A DNA stretch of 20,631 nucleotides from JALSHZ01 sp964614535 (GTDB lineage Bacteria > Pseudomonadota > Gammaproteobacteria > UWMA-0217): contig CAZTOZ010000042.1 of assembly GCA_964614535.1 (NCBI GenBank), forward strand, positions 1-20,631, in the 5' to 3' direction. Below, in pieces: positions 12,749 through 19,621 of this stretch (the stretch's first letter is position 1; each line of letters opens with the position of its first letter). Both the position numbers and the translations under genes were made by a program. The notes below the pieces were generated by a model. The model made no database searches. It was not told where the DNA came from and was given only the letters and a program-made list of their open reading frames with translations.

Positions 12749-14990
12749 ATGGGTGTTGCTCGCAATCCTGTTGCTGGCGGTGGTGGCCGCCGGCGCGGTG
12801 GGTTATCTGGTGGCGACACTGGACCCGAACGACTACAAGCCGCAGATCGCGGCGCAGGTGAAGAAGGCCACTGGCCGGGATCTGACCATCAGCGGCGACA
12901 TCGAGTGGTCGCTGTTTCCCTGGCTGGGCCTCGATCTGGGCAAGACCACGCTGGCCAATCCGCCGGGCTTCTCGTCGCCGGTGTTCGCCGGTGTCGATCA
13001 GGTGCAGGTGCACGTGGCGCTCAAACCGCTGTTGAAGAAGCGTATCGAGACCAAGAAGATTCTGCTCAAGGGGGTCACCGCCAACCTCGAAAAGCTGGCC
13101 GGCGGCAAGGACAACTGGAGTGATCTGGCGGCTGCGGGTGAAGAGGCGCCGGCGGAGCAGGCAGAGAAGGGCGAGGCGCCAACGGCCGGCATGCCCGACT
13201 TCGACATCCGTATCGCCGGGCTGGAGCTGGTCGATGCCAGGGTCAGCTATGTCGATCACCAGAGCGGCACCTCGCTGCGTATCGACCCCTTCAACCTGCG
13301 CACCGGCGTGTTGGCGTTGGGCAGGCCGGTGCCGGTGGAGGCCGATCTCACCGCGCACCTCGACGGGTTGACGGCAACGCTGCAGCTTGCCGGCGATCTC
13401 ACCGCCGATATCGAGCACGGTCGCTACCGTTTCGATGACTTGACGCTGACCAAGACGGTGAGTGGTGAGGCCATCCCCGGCGGCAGCCTCACGGCGGTGA
13501 GCCGGCTCGATGTCAAGGCCGATCTCGACCGGCAGACGCTCGACATCGACCCACTGTCGGTGGAGGTGCTCGATCTGACGCTCGACGGCAAGGCCAGCGT
13601 CCGCAAGCTGCTGGACGCCCCCGCCTACAGTGGCGAGCTGCACAGCAACACATTCAGCCCGAAGGCGTTGCTCGAAAAGCTGGGGATCGAACCGCCGGCC
13701 ACGGCCGATCCGGCGGTGCTCGGCCGGACGGCGCTGGGCTTTCGTTTCAGCGGTGATACGGGGCAGGTCGTTCTGACCGATCTGGAGGCCACGCTGGACG
13801 ATTCGACGTTGCGGGGCGAACTCTCGGTCGCCGATTTCGCCCGCATGGCGTTGCGTTTCAAGCTGGTGCTCGATCGGATCGATGTCGATCGTTACCTGCC
13901 GCCGGTGGGTGAAGCAAGCAGCGAGGATGTGCGTGCGGGCAAGGCCGAAGCCGGCGACAGCGACGTGATCTCGCTGCCGGAGGAGATGCTGCGAACGCTG
14001 GATCTCGACGGCACTGCGACGGTCAGACAGCTCGTCGCCAGCAAGCTGCTGTTCGAGAATGCCTCGGTCACCGTCAGGGCCAACGGCGGCAAGCTGGCCA
14101 TTGCGCCGCTGTCGGCCGATCTCTATCAGGGACATGCGCGTATCGACGCGGCCCTCGACGTCACCGGCGCCACACCGCGCTACAGCGGCAAGGTGGATCT
14201 GACCGGGGTGCGCTCCGAAGGGATCCTCGAGACGTTGTTCGGCGACCGCTACCTCTCCGGCACGGCCAACTTCAAGGCCCGTGTCCAGACCGCCGGAAAC
14301 ACCGTCTCCGGCCTCGTGTCGGCTTTGGGTGGCCAGTTCGCCGCCAAGTTCACCGATGGCACGATCAAGGGCTCGAAGCTGTCGCGCAAGATTCATGAAG
14401 CGCAGAACGTCATTCGCAAGTTCCGTGGCAAGCCGCCGCTGACCGAGGAGATCACCGAAAACACCAAGTTCTCGCTGATGGAGGTGAGCGGCGTGATCCG
14501 CAACGGCGTCGTCGAAAGCGATGACCTGAAGATTCTTGCGCCCATCTTTCGGGCCAAGGGCCACGGCAAGGTCGATCTGCCACGGGCACGTATCGACTAC
14601 ACGCTGCTGCTGGCCAGCGCCGACGCCAGCGAGAAGAAACACAACTACCTGCCGATCCGTATCAGCGGGCCGTTCGACGACATCGGCATCAAGATCGAGG
14701 CCGACGAGATGGCCAAGGCCCGGGCCAAGCTGGAGCTGCAGAAGAAAAAGGCCGAACTCAAGGCCAAACTCGAAGCCGAAAAAGCCAAGCGCGAGGCCGA
14801 ATTGCGCGCCAGGGCGGAGGCCGAGAAAGCCCGGCTCAAAGCCAAGGCCGATGCCGAGAAGGCGCGCCTGAAGGCCAAGGCCGAGGCGGAGGAGGCCCGT
14901 GCCCGGGAAAAACTCAAGGCAAAGGAGGAGGCGCTGAAGGAGAAACTCCAGGACGAACTCCAGAACAAGCTCAAGGGGTTGTTCCGATAG
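12735..14990 (+). CDS. asmA: AsmA-family inner membrane protein with a charged coiled-coil tail
   Basis: The 751-residue protein has one N-terminal membrane helix (about 4-26), then the AsmA N-terminal domain with DPNDYKPQIAAQVKKATGRD, a GDIEWSLFPWLGLDLG motif and repeated beta-rich segments. The typical AsmA C-terminal region (GGQFAAKFTDGTIKGSKL; AKGHGKVDLPRARIDYTLLL) follows. AsmA proteins sit in the inner membrane facing the periplasm and affect phospholipid transport and outer membrane assembly. From about residue 655 to the end the sequence changes to a Lys/Ala/Glu-rich heptad-like helix with repeated AEKARLKAKA units. The start at 12735 has AAGGA seven bases upstream, inside moaC; starts further upstream would lack the membrane helix at the N-terminus. 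Its TAG stop overlaps the likely start region of mutY. Confidence 0.88.
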   Translation: MKLIKWVLLAILLLAVVAAGAVGYLVATLDPNDYKPQIAAQVKKATGRDLTISGDIEWSLFPWLGLDLGKTTLANPPGFSSPVFAGVDQVQVHVALKPLLKKRIETKKILLKGVTANLEKLAGGKDNWSDLAAAGEEAPAEQAEKGEAPTAGMPDFDIRIAGLELVDARVSYVDHQSGTSLRIDPFNLRTGVLALGRPVPVEADLTAHLDGLTATLQLAGDLTADIEHGRYRFDDLTLTKTVSGEAIPGGSLTAVSRLDVKADLDRQTLDIDPLSVEVLDLTLDGKASVRKLLDAPAYSGELHSNTFSPKALLEKLGIEPPATADPAVLGRTALGFRFSGDTGQVVLTDLEATLDDSTLRGELSVADFARMALRFKLVLDRIDVDRYLPPVGEASSEDVRAGKAEAGDSDVISLPEEMLRTLDLDGTATVRQLVASKLLFENASVTVRANGGKLAIAPLSADLYQGHARIDAALDVTGATPRYSGKVDLTGVRSEGILETLFGDRYLSGTANFKARVQTAGNTVSGLVSALGGQFAAKFTDGTIKGSKLSRKIHEAQNVIRKFRGKPPLTEEITENTKFSLMEVSGVIRNGVVESDDLKILAPIFRAKGHGKVDLPRARIDYTLLLASADASEKKHNYLPIRISGPFDDIGIKIEADEMAKARAKLELQKKKAELKAKLEAEKAKREAELRARAEAEKARLKAKADAEKARLKAKAEAEEARAREKLKAKEEALKEKLQDELQNKLKGLFR

Positions 14991-15007
14991 ACGACTTCGC
15001 GGCCAAG

Positions 15008-16063
15008 GTGCTGGCCTGGTTCGACCGCCACGGCAGAAAGGATCTGCCGTGGCAACAGGCGCCGACGCCTTATCGCGTCTGGGTCTCGGAGATCATGCTG
15101 CAGCAGACCCGGGTCGCTACCGTCATCCCGTACTATCAGCGCTTCATGCGGCGTTTCCCCGATGTCGCCGCATTGGCCGCGGCCGATCAGGACGAGGTGC
15201 TGCACGCCTGGACCGGACTCGGCTACTACGCCCGTGCCCGCCATCTCCACGAGGCCGCCCGGCGTATCGTCGCCGAACACGGCGGCGTGTTGCCCTGCGA
15301 CCAGCCATCGCTCGAGGCGCTGCCCGGGATCGGCCGCTCCACCGCCGGTGCGATCCGCGCGCTGGCCTGTGGTGAGCGTGCCGTCATCCTCGATGGCAAT
15401 GTCAAGCGCGTTCTTGCCCGGTACCACGCCGTCGATGGCTGGCCGGGCCATGCCCGGGTGGCGAAGTGCCTCTGGTCGCTGGCCGAGGCGCACACACCGG
15501 GTCGCCGGGTGGCCGACTACACCCAGGCGATGATGGATCTCGGCGCCATGCTCTGCACCCGCAGCCGCCCCGGCTGCGATCTCTGCCCGCTTGGCGGCGA
15601 CTGTGCCGCGGCCGACAGCGCCGACCCCACCGTCTGGCCCGGTCGCAAGCCGAGGAGTGACAAACCTCGCCGTCGCACGCGTATGCTGTTGCTGCGCAAT
15701 GCCGCTGGCGAGCTGCTACTCCAGCGCCGTCCGGCCACCGGCCTATGGGGCGGGCTGTGGAGTCTGCCGGAGATCGGCGCCGCCGATGAACCGGCCCGAT
15801 GCCTGGAGAATCGCTTTGCGCTGCGGCCTGCCGCGGTCGAGCCGTGGCCCGCCTTCGAGCACGAATTCACCCACTTCCGCCTCACCATCGAGCCATGGCT
15901 GATCGATGTGCGCGAAAGCGCCGACAGGCCGCAGGAAATGGCGCCCACCCCGGTGCTCTGGTATAACACGGCCCATCCCGCGCCGGGCGGGCTGCCCGCC
16001 CCGGTCGTCAAACTCATACAACAGTACCGGCAGCGCGCCGGTGCCACAGGAGCAGAGCAATGA
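15008..16063 (+). CDS. mutY: Adenine DNA glycosylase
   Basis: The protein (351 residues from GTG 15008) has the MutY catalytic segment WVSEIMLQQTRVATVIPYY with the catalytic Glu. It also has the helix-hairpin-helix LEALPGIGRSTAGAI, the catalytic Asp in ILDGNVKRVLAR and the 4Fe-4S site C-x6-C-x2-C-x5-C in CTRSRPGCDLCPLGGDC. A C-terminal NUDIX-like domain that recognises 8-oxoG follows. MutY removes adenine mispaired with 8-oxoguanine. The start is uncertain: homology continues upstream through DDFAAK, and the only codon there with a good ribosome site (AAGGGG, eight bases) is ATA at 14987. MutY and the following yggX overlap (ATGA), a conserved gammaproteobacterial pair. Confidence 0.93.
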   Translation: MLAWFDRHGRKDLPWQQAPTPYRVWVSEIMLQQTRVATVIPYYQRFMRRFPDVAALAAADQDEVLHAWTGLGYYARARHLHEAARRIVAEHGGVLPCDQPSLEALPGIGRSTAGAIRALACGERAVILDGNVKRVLARYHAVDGWPGHARVAKCLWSLAEAHTPGRRVADYTQAMMDLGAMLCTRSRPGCDLCPLGGDCAAADSADPTVWPGRKPRSDKPRRRTRMLLLRNAAGELLLQRRPATGLWGGLWSLPEIGAADEPARCLENRFALRPAAVEPWPAFEHEFTHFRLTIEPWLIDVRESADRPQEMAPTPVLWYNTAHPAPGGLPAPVVKLIQQYRQRAGATGAEQ

Positions 16064-16326
16064 CACGCATGGTGAACTGTGTACTTCTGAAGAAAGAGGC
16101 CGAAGGTCTCGACCGCCCCACCTACCCCGGCGAACTGGGCAAGCGCATCTTCGAAAACGTCTCCAAGGAAGGGTGGCAGGAGTGGGTGCGCCACCAGACC
16201 ATGCTCATCAACGAATACCGCCTCAGCCCGATCGACCCCAAGGCCCGCAAGTTCCTCGAAGAGGAGATGGAAAAGTTCTTCTTCGGTGAAGGCTCCAAGG
16301 TCGAAAACTGGACCCCGCCGAGCTGA
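16060..16326 (+). CDS. yggX: Fe(2+)-trafficking / oxidative damage protection protein
   Basis: The 88-residue protein begins MTRMVNCVLLKKEAEGLDRPTYPGELGKRI and has the conserved Cys7 and the GWQEWVRHQTMLINEYRL core of YggX. It has a role in iron handling and protection of Fe-S enzymes from oxidants. It overlaps mutY by four bases. Joint expression with MutY, itself an Fe-S protein, fits oxidative-stress repair. Confidence 0.95.
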   Translation: MTRMVNCVLLKKEAEGLDRPTYPGELGKRIFENVSKEGWQEWVRHQTMLINEYRLSPIDPKARKFLEEEMEKFFFGEGSKVENWTPPS

Positions 16327-16347
16327 AGATTGCTGGCCCGCGCGTGC

Positions 16348-16376
16348 TTGACGCGGTGGGCCAATACCGTTTTAAT
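16348..16376 (+). promoter_or_regulatory. Promoter of tRNA-Phe
   Basis: TTGACG (16348-16353), a 17-base spacer and TTTAAT (16371-16376) form a good sigma70 promoter 16 bases before the mature tRNA. The sequence after the -10 (AGCGCC) is GC-rich, like the discriminator of promoters under stringent control. Confidence 0.7.
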
Positions 16377-16392
16377 AGCGCCTCTTTTCCCC

Positions 16393-16468
16393 GGCCAGGT
16401 AGCTCAGTCGGTAGAGCAGGGGACTGAAAATCCCCGTGTCGGCAGTTCGATTCTGTCCCTGGCCACCA
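16393..16468 (+). tRNA. tRNA-Phe (anticodon GAA)
   Basis: The acceptor stem GGCCAGG pairs with CCTGGCC, the D arm carries AGCTCAGTCGGTAGAGC, the anticodon loop CTGAAAA in a GGGGA/TCCCC stem gives GAA. The T arm is GGCAG-TTCGATT-CTGTC. The CCA end is encoded. Length 76. The last 16 bases are repeated downstream in each tandem unit. Confidence 0.95.
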
Positions 16469-16624
16469 TCTTATTCCGGAAGTTGAGAGACTTCTCTCGA
16501 CTCACCCCAAAGCCCCGGCACCGCAGGAATCGAACTGCCGAGGCATTTCGATTATTCGGCTCATCCATGAGCCTCCCCCTTCGGGCTCGCTACGCTCATG
16601 AAAATCCGTTCCTGACGGATTTTT
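16453..16624 (+). repeat. tRNA-anchored tandem repeat, unit 1
   Basis: The 172-base unit starts inside the tRNA-Phe gene with its last 16 bases (CTGTCCCTGGCCACCA). In order it holds: a hairpin GTTGAGAG-ACTT-CTCTCGAC; a segment that on minus reads as a T-arm-like GGCAGTTCGATTCCTGC inside a long imperfect stem; an inverted repeat GGCTCA-TCCA-TGAGCC; and an intrinsic terminator. It differs from the other units at a few positions (for example CATTTCG instead of CGTTTCA, CTACG instead of CTCCG). Confidence 0.9.
16601..16624 (+). terminator. Intrinsic terminator in repeat unit 1
   Basis: AAAATCCGT and ACGGATTTT pair around TCCTG, followed by further T. This is the first terminator after tRNA-Phe. 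Confidence 0.85.
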
Positions 16625-16798
16625 CTGTCCCTGGCCACCATCTTATTCCGGAAGTTGAGAGACTTCTCTCGACTCACCCCAAAAGCCCCGGCACCGCAGG
16701 AATCGAACTGCCGAGGCGTTTCAATTATTCGGCTCATCCATGAGCCTCCCCCCTTCGGGCTCGCTCCGCTCATGAAAATCCGTTCCTGACGGATTTTT
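16625..16798 (+). repeat. tRNA-anchored tandem repeat, unit 2
   Basis: The 174-base unit is nearly identical to unit 1 and 3. It again begins with the 16-base tRNA-Phe 3' end including CCA and ends with an intact terminator. Confidence 0.9.
16775..16798 (+). terminator. Intrinsic terminator in repeat unit 2
   Basis: Same AAAATCCGT/ACGGATTTT stem and T run as in unit 1. Confidence 0.8.
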
Positions 16799-16965
16799 CT
16801 GTCCCTGGCCACCATCTTATTCCGGAAGTTGAGAGACTTCTCTCGACTCACCCCCAAAGCCCCGGCACCGCAGGAATCGAACTGCCGAGGCGTTTCAATT
16901 ATTCGGCTCATCCATGAGCCTCCCCTTCGGGCTCGCTCCGCTCATGAAAATCCGTTCCTGACGGA
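16799..16965 (+). repeat. tRNA-anchored tandem repeat, unit 3 (terminator truncated)
   Basis: The 167-base unit matches the others up to ACGGA, where the T run is lost and CTGTCCC follows, the first bases of a fourth unit that diverges at once (CTGTCCCGCTTCTGGCC). So the array holds three units and a stub, and its last terminator is broken. Confidence 0.88.
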
Positions 16966-17096
16966 CTGTCCCGCTTCTGGCCGTGTACCTTGTTTCCGTA
17001 TCGGGATATTTGATCCGAACCAAGATCCATTAGGCAGTTGCCACCTCGTCATTGACCCGAGGTTTCACCATAAAACCCATCTAAACGATCACTTTC
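16966..17096. other. Spacer between repeat array and cytochrome copy 2 promoter
   Basis: After the seven-base stub of a fourth repeat unit I see no gene, RNA or clear repeat here. The stretch is visibly less GC-rich than the DNA left of the tRNA gene. Confidence 0.5.
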
Positions 17097-17139
17097 TTGA
17101 TATTTATCTTTGACACGGCGTTTATCAAACGTTTCTAAT
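17097..17139 (+). promoter_or_regulatory. Promoter of cytochrome copy 2, with FNR-like site
   Basis: TTGACA (17110-17115), an 18-base spacer and TCTAAT (17134-17139) repeat the promoter of copy 1, and TTGAT-ATTT-ATCTT (17097-17110) sits in the same place just upstream. Spacer bases differ between copies while these elements are kept, which supports function. Confidence 0.6.
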
Positions 17140-17171
17140 ACGCGGTACCGAAATTTTGAGGCGACTTGCTT

Positions 17172-17918
17172 ATGTCCAAAGATACGAACTACATACTAGA
17201 AAAAGTTTCGCTGCCCAAACTTCCAACATCGTTCAAGATTCTGTTTACAGGTTATATCCTGTCAGTGGGTTTTGGTCTGTTGATGGCGGGTGTGCAGATC
17301 ATGATGACGCACGGTATGGCTGATGGGAAGGTTGGTCTGTCCGTTGATGATATTGTCTACAGCTATTATGGCAATAGTAAGGGCACCAAGCTCGAGTCGA
17401 AGCTGAATGGGTCGATGAAAGCAAATGCGCCTGATGCGGAGAGGATCGAGCTGATCAAGTGGGCCAGAAACGGGGCTTCCAAGGAAGAGTGGGATGCCAA
17501 GATCGAGCCTATTGTGAAGAAGTACTGTGTGTTGTGCCATGTTCCGGGTGCGCCCATGGGTGATTTCTCGACCTATGAGAACGTCAAGAAGCATACCGAC
17601 TCGGATCATGGGGCTTCATTCTCGTCTCTGACCCGCGTTTCTCACATTCACCTGTTTGGTATCGGTTTCATCTTCTTCTTCATTGGTGCCATCTTCACAC
17701 TGGCGGAAGGAGTCGGATGTTTCTGGAAAGCGGTTATCGTGTTGACGCCATTCGTCTTCCTGATCATCGACATTCTCTCCTGGTGGCTGACCAAGCTGAG
17801 TCCTTCCTTCGCATGGCTGACGATTATCGGCGGTCTGGGGTACTCTGTGGCTGCAGCAATCATGCTGGGTGTGAGCCTTTGGCAGATGTGGATTACACCA
17901 TTCAGAAAGAAATCCTGA
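17172..17918 (+). CDS. Membrane-anchored mono-heme c-type cytochrome, copy 2
   Basis: The 248-residue protein has the same layout as copy 1: helix near 22-43, periplasmic heme domain with CVLCH at 119-123 and PGAPMGDFSTY after it, then three helices. About 30 residues differ from copy 1, mostly in the soluble domain and conservative in the membrane. The ATG at 17172 matches copy 1 with GAGG ten bases upstream; a TTG at 17166 is the alternative. Codons end in A or T far more often than in copy 1 even where the residue is the same, so the two have separate histories or relaxed composition. It is followed by a structured 3' UTR and a strong terminator, so it forms its own transcription unit. Function unknown beyond electron transfer inferred from the heme site. 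Confidence 0.75.
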   Translation: MSKDTNYILEKVSLPKLPTSFKILFTGYILSVGFGLLMAGVQIMMTHGMADGKVGLSVDDIVYSYYGNSKGTKLESKLNGSMKANAPDAERIELIKWARNGASKEEWDAKIEPIVKKYCVLCHVPGAPMGDFSTYENVKKHTDSDHGASFSSLTRVSHIHLFGIGFIFFFIGAIFTLAEGVGCFWKAVIVLTPFVFLIIDILSWWLTKLSPSFAWLTIIGGLGYSVAAAIMLGVSLWQMWITPFRKKS

Positions 17919-17988
17919 GGGTAACTACTCAGCTCACCTCTGAAATCCGAGCAGCTGCTTATGTGAACTTCTCGCTGAGTAGTTGCTC
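17919..17988 (+). other. Long stem-loop right after cytochrome copy 2
   Basis: AACTACTCAGC (17923-17933) pairs perfectly with GCTGAGTAGTT (17974-17984), and the stem extends four more pairs with wobbles toward the stop codon. Within the loop, TCAC and GTGA and the self-complementary AGCAGCTGCT add inner structure. This may stabilise the mRNA or belong to a 3'-derived small RNA ending at the next terminator. Confidence 0.5.
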
Positions 17989-18000
17989 CTGAGGTAGATC

Positions 18001-18050
18001 TTGCAGGTAATGGAGCCCGGTCTGAGTACCGGGCTTTTTTTTGCCTGCAA
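18001..18050 (+). terminator. Strong intrinsic terminator after cytochrome copy 2
   Basis: AGCCCGGT (18014-18021) and ACCGGGCT (18028-18035) pair around CTGAGT and are followed by seven further T. An outer pair TTGCAGG (18001-18007) and CCTGCAA (18044-18050) encloses the structure. Confidence 0.88.
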
Positions 18051-18142
18051 TCTCGGATTCAGGCAAAAACCATGCATTTGATCGGTAATTTGGTTATTCT
18101 TGAGTGTCGCTGACAAACAATAATGACGGGGGCGGCAAGCGA

Positions 18143-18838
18143 GTGATTTCACAGGCAACGGGCGAAGCGCTGCACCTTCTGTTCACGGGTGACCGGGCGC
18201 TGTGGGAGATAATTCTGATATCCCTCACGGTATCATTGCGAGCATTGCTGCTGTGCCTGCCGGTGGGTATTGCGCTCGCTTTCCTGCTTTCCTATCTCGT
18301 TTTTCCCGGCCGGCGTCTGATTGTCATGGTTTTTCAGACGCTGATGTCGATTCCTGCCGTGGTTGTGGGATTGACCGTCTATCTGATGCTCGCGCGTCAT
18401 GGCCCGTTTGGTGATCTTAAGTTGTTGTTTACGCAGTCGGCGATGGTTATTGGCCAGGTTTTGCTGAGTTTTCCTATCATCGTAGCGCTGGGGTACTCGG
18501 CGTTTCAGGCGGCGGGTCGACGAGGTTGGGAGACTGCGCGGACGCTGGGTGCCAGCCGTTCGAGGGCATTCTTTACGTTGTTGCATGAGGTGCGGTTTGG
18601 TCTGTTCGTGGCCTTTGCCGCAGCTTTTGGCAGGATCATCTCGGAGGTAGGTGTCTCCATGATGGTGGGTGGCAATATCCTGGGTTACACTCGCAATATC
18701 CCGACGGCAATCGCGCTTGAAAGCAGCAAGGGAGAGTTTGCCCAGGGGATTGCGCTGGGGATTGTGCTGATGGCAATCGCGCTGATAATGAATATCCTGC
18801 TCACGGTCTTTCAGGGCAGGGAACCGGTGGTGGTGTGA
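18143..18838 (+). CDS. tupB: ABC transporter permease, tungstate/molybdate (TupB-like) type
   Basis: The roughly 231-residue membrane protein has about five or six helices and the binding-protein-dependent permease motif E-x-x-RTLGASRSRAFFTLLHEV (EAA-like loop). It also has the TupB-typical segment AAAFGRIISEVGVSMMVGGNILGYTRNIPTAIALE. TupB forms the inner membrane channel for tungstate, possibly molybdate. The GTG at 18143 gives the usual family N-terminus (ISQATGEALHLLF) with a G-rich stretch upstream; GTG at 18104 would add 13 polar residues without a ribosome site. The substrate-binding protein TupA is not next to it; upstream is the cytochrome terminator. The ATPase gene follows after seven bases. 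Family sure, substrate inferred. Confidence 0.82.
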   Translation: MISQATGEALHLLFTGDRALWEIILISLTVSLRALLLCLPVGIALAFLLSYLVFPGRRLIVMVFQTLMSIPAVVVGLTVYLMLARHGPFGDLKLLFTQSAMVIGQVLLSFPIIVALGYSAFQAAGRRGWETARTLGASRSRAFFTLLHEVRFGLFVAFAAAFGRIISEVGVSMMVGGNILGYTRNIPTAIALESSKGEFAQGIALGIVLMAIALIMNILLTVFQGREPVVV

Positions 18839-18845
18839 GTAATCC

Positions 18846-19541
18846 ATGATACGTTTTGTCGAAATACACAAGCGCCACGGCAGGCATGAAATCCTGTCCG
18901 ATGTTCAGCTTGAACTTCATCCGGGCGAATTTACGCTGATTACCGGAGCCAATGGGTCGGGCAAGACGACGTTGCTGCGAATCATGGCAGGTCTGGACAG
19001 ACCCGACCGGGCTGGCGTGATGCTGGTGGGAGAGATGCACAGCTGGCGCAAGTCTCGCAAGGAGTTGCGCAAGCGCTGTGTCTACCTGCACCAGCGACCC
19101 TATCTGTTTTCCGGCACGGTCCTCGACAATCTCAGATTCTCACTCTCGGTCAACAAGATCCGGGGTGACGAGCGACAGGAGAAGCTGCAGAGTGCCATCG
19201 AGAACTTTTCGCTGACACGTTTGCTGACGCGAGAGGCGCGCGTGTTGTCGGGTGGTGAGCAGCAGCGCGTGGCATTGGCGCGTGCCTGCCTGACCGAGCC
19301 GGAGGTACTGCTGCTGGATGAGCCCACCGCCAATATGGATGCGGGGTCGCGCGCCCAGTTCATCTCCATTCTGATGAATTCCGGTGAGCGACGTCAGTCG
19401 GTAGTGATGGTCAGCCATGATGTTGGCGGCATGGAGTTTCACTGCGACCATCACTTCAATATGCATGATGGACAGTTGAAGGCGGTCAATCCGGAAGAGT
19501 CGGCGCTGCATCTGCACGGCGGCCTGAAGCTGGTGCGCTGA
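18846..19541 (+). CDS. tupC: ABC transporter ATP-binding protein, tungstate/molybdate (TupC-like) type
   Basis: The 231-residue ATPase shows Walker A GANGSGKTT (about 36-44), signature LSGGEQQRVALARA, Walker B VLLLDEPTANMD and the switch histidine in VMVSHD. It energises the permease encoded seven bases upstream. Nothing in the short C-terminus suggests a MOP molybdate-binding domain, which fits TupC rather than ModC. It is followed by moeA 80 bases on, so imported oxyanion and cofactor insertion are genetically linked. Confidence 0.84.
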   Translation: MIRFVEIHKRHGRHEILSDVQLELHPGEFTLITGANGSGKTTLLRIMAGLDRPDRAGVMLVGEMHSWRKSRKELRKRCVYLHQRPYLFSGTVLDNLRFSLSVNKIRGDERQEKLQSAIENFSLTRLLTREARVLSGGEQQRVALARACLTEPEVLLLDEPTANMDAGSRAQFISILMNSGERRQSVVMVSHDVGGMEFHCDHHFNMHDGQLKAVNPEESALHLHGGLKLVR

Positions 19542-19621
19542 GCAAACCAGGCGCTGAAACATGATTCCTGCCGGGTCTGTCATGACCTGAGCTTCCTTGA
19601 TTACGAGAGCCGAATTTCACG

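Noticed and set aside
12507..14642. A 711-codon minus-strand open frame opposite asmA
   Set aside because: Length comes from high GC; the translation shows no recognisable domain, while the plus strand encodes AsmA with a proper start and ribosome site.
16330..16743. Plus-strand frames running through tRNA-Phe and the repeats
   Set aside because: They start upstream of the tRNA and translate tRNA and terminator sequence; unit lengths are not all multiples of three.
16453..16814. Copies of the tRNA 3' end as attL/attR of a prophage
   Set aside because: Copies are only about 173 bases apart with identical sequence between them; nothing is inserted between them, so tandem duplication fits better.
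16453..16965. Interpretation of the repeats as a CRISPR array
   Set aside because: Units are near-identical over their full 172-174 bases with no unique spacers and begin with the tRNA end.
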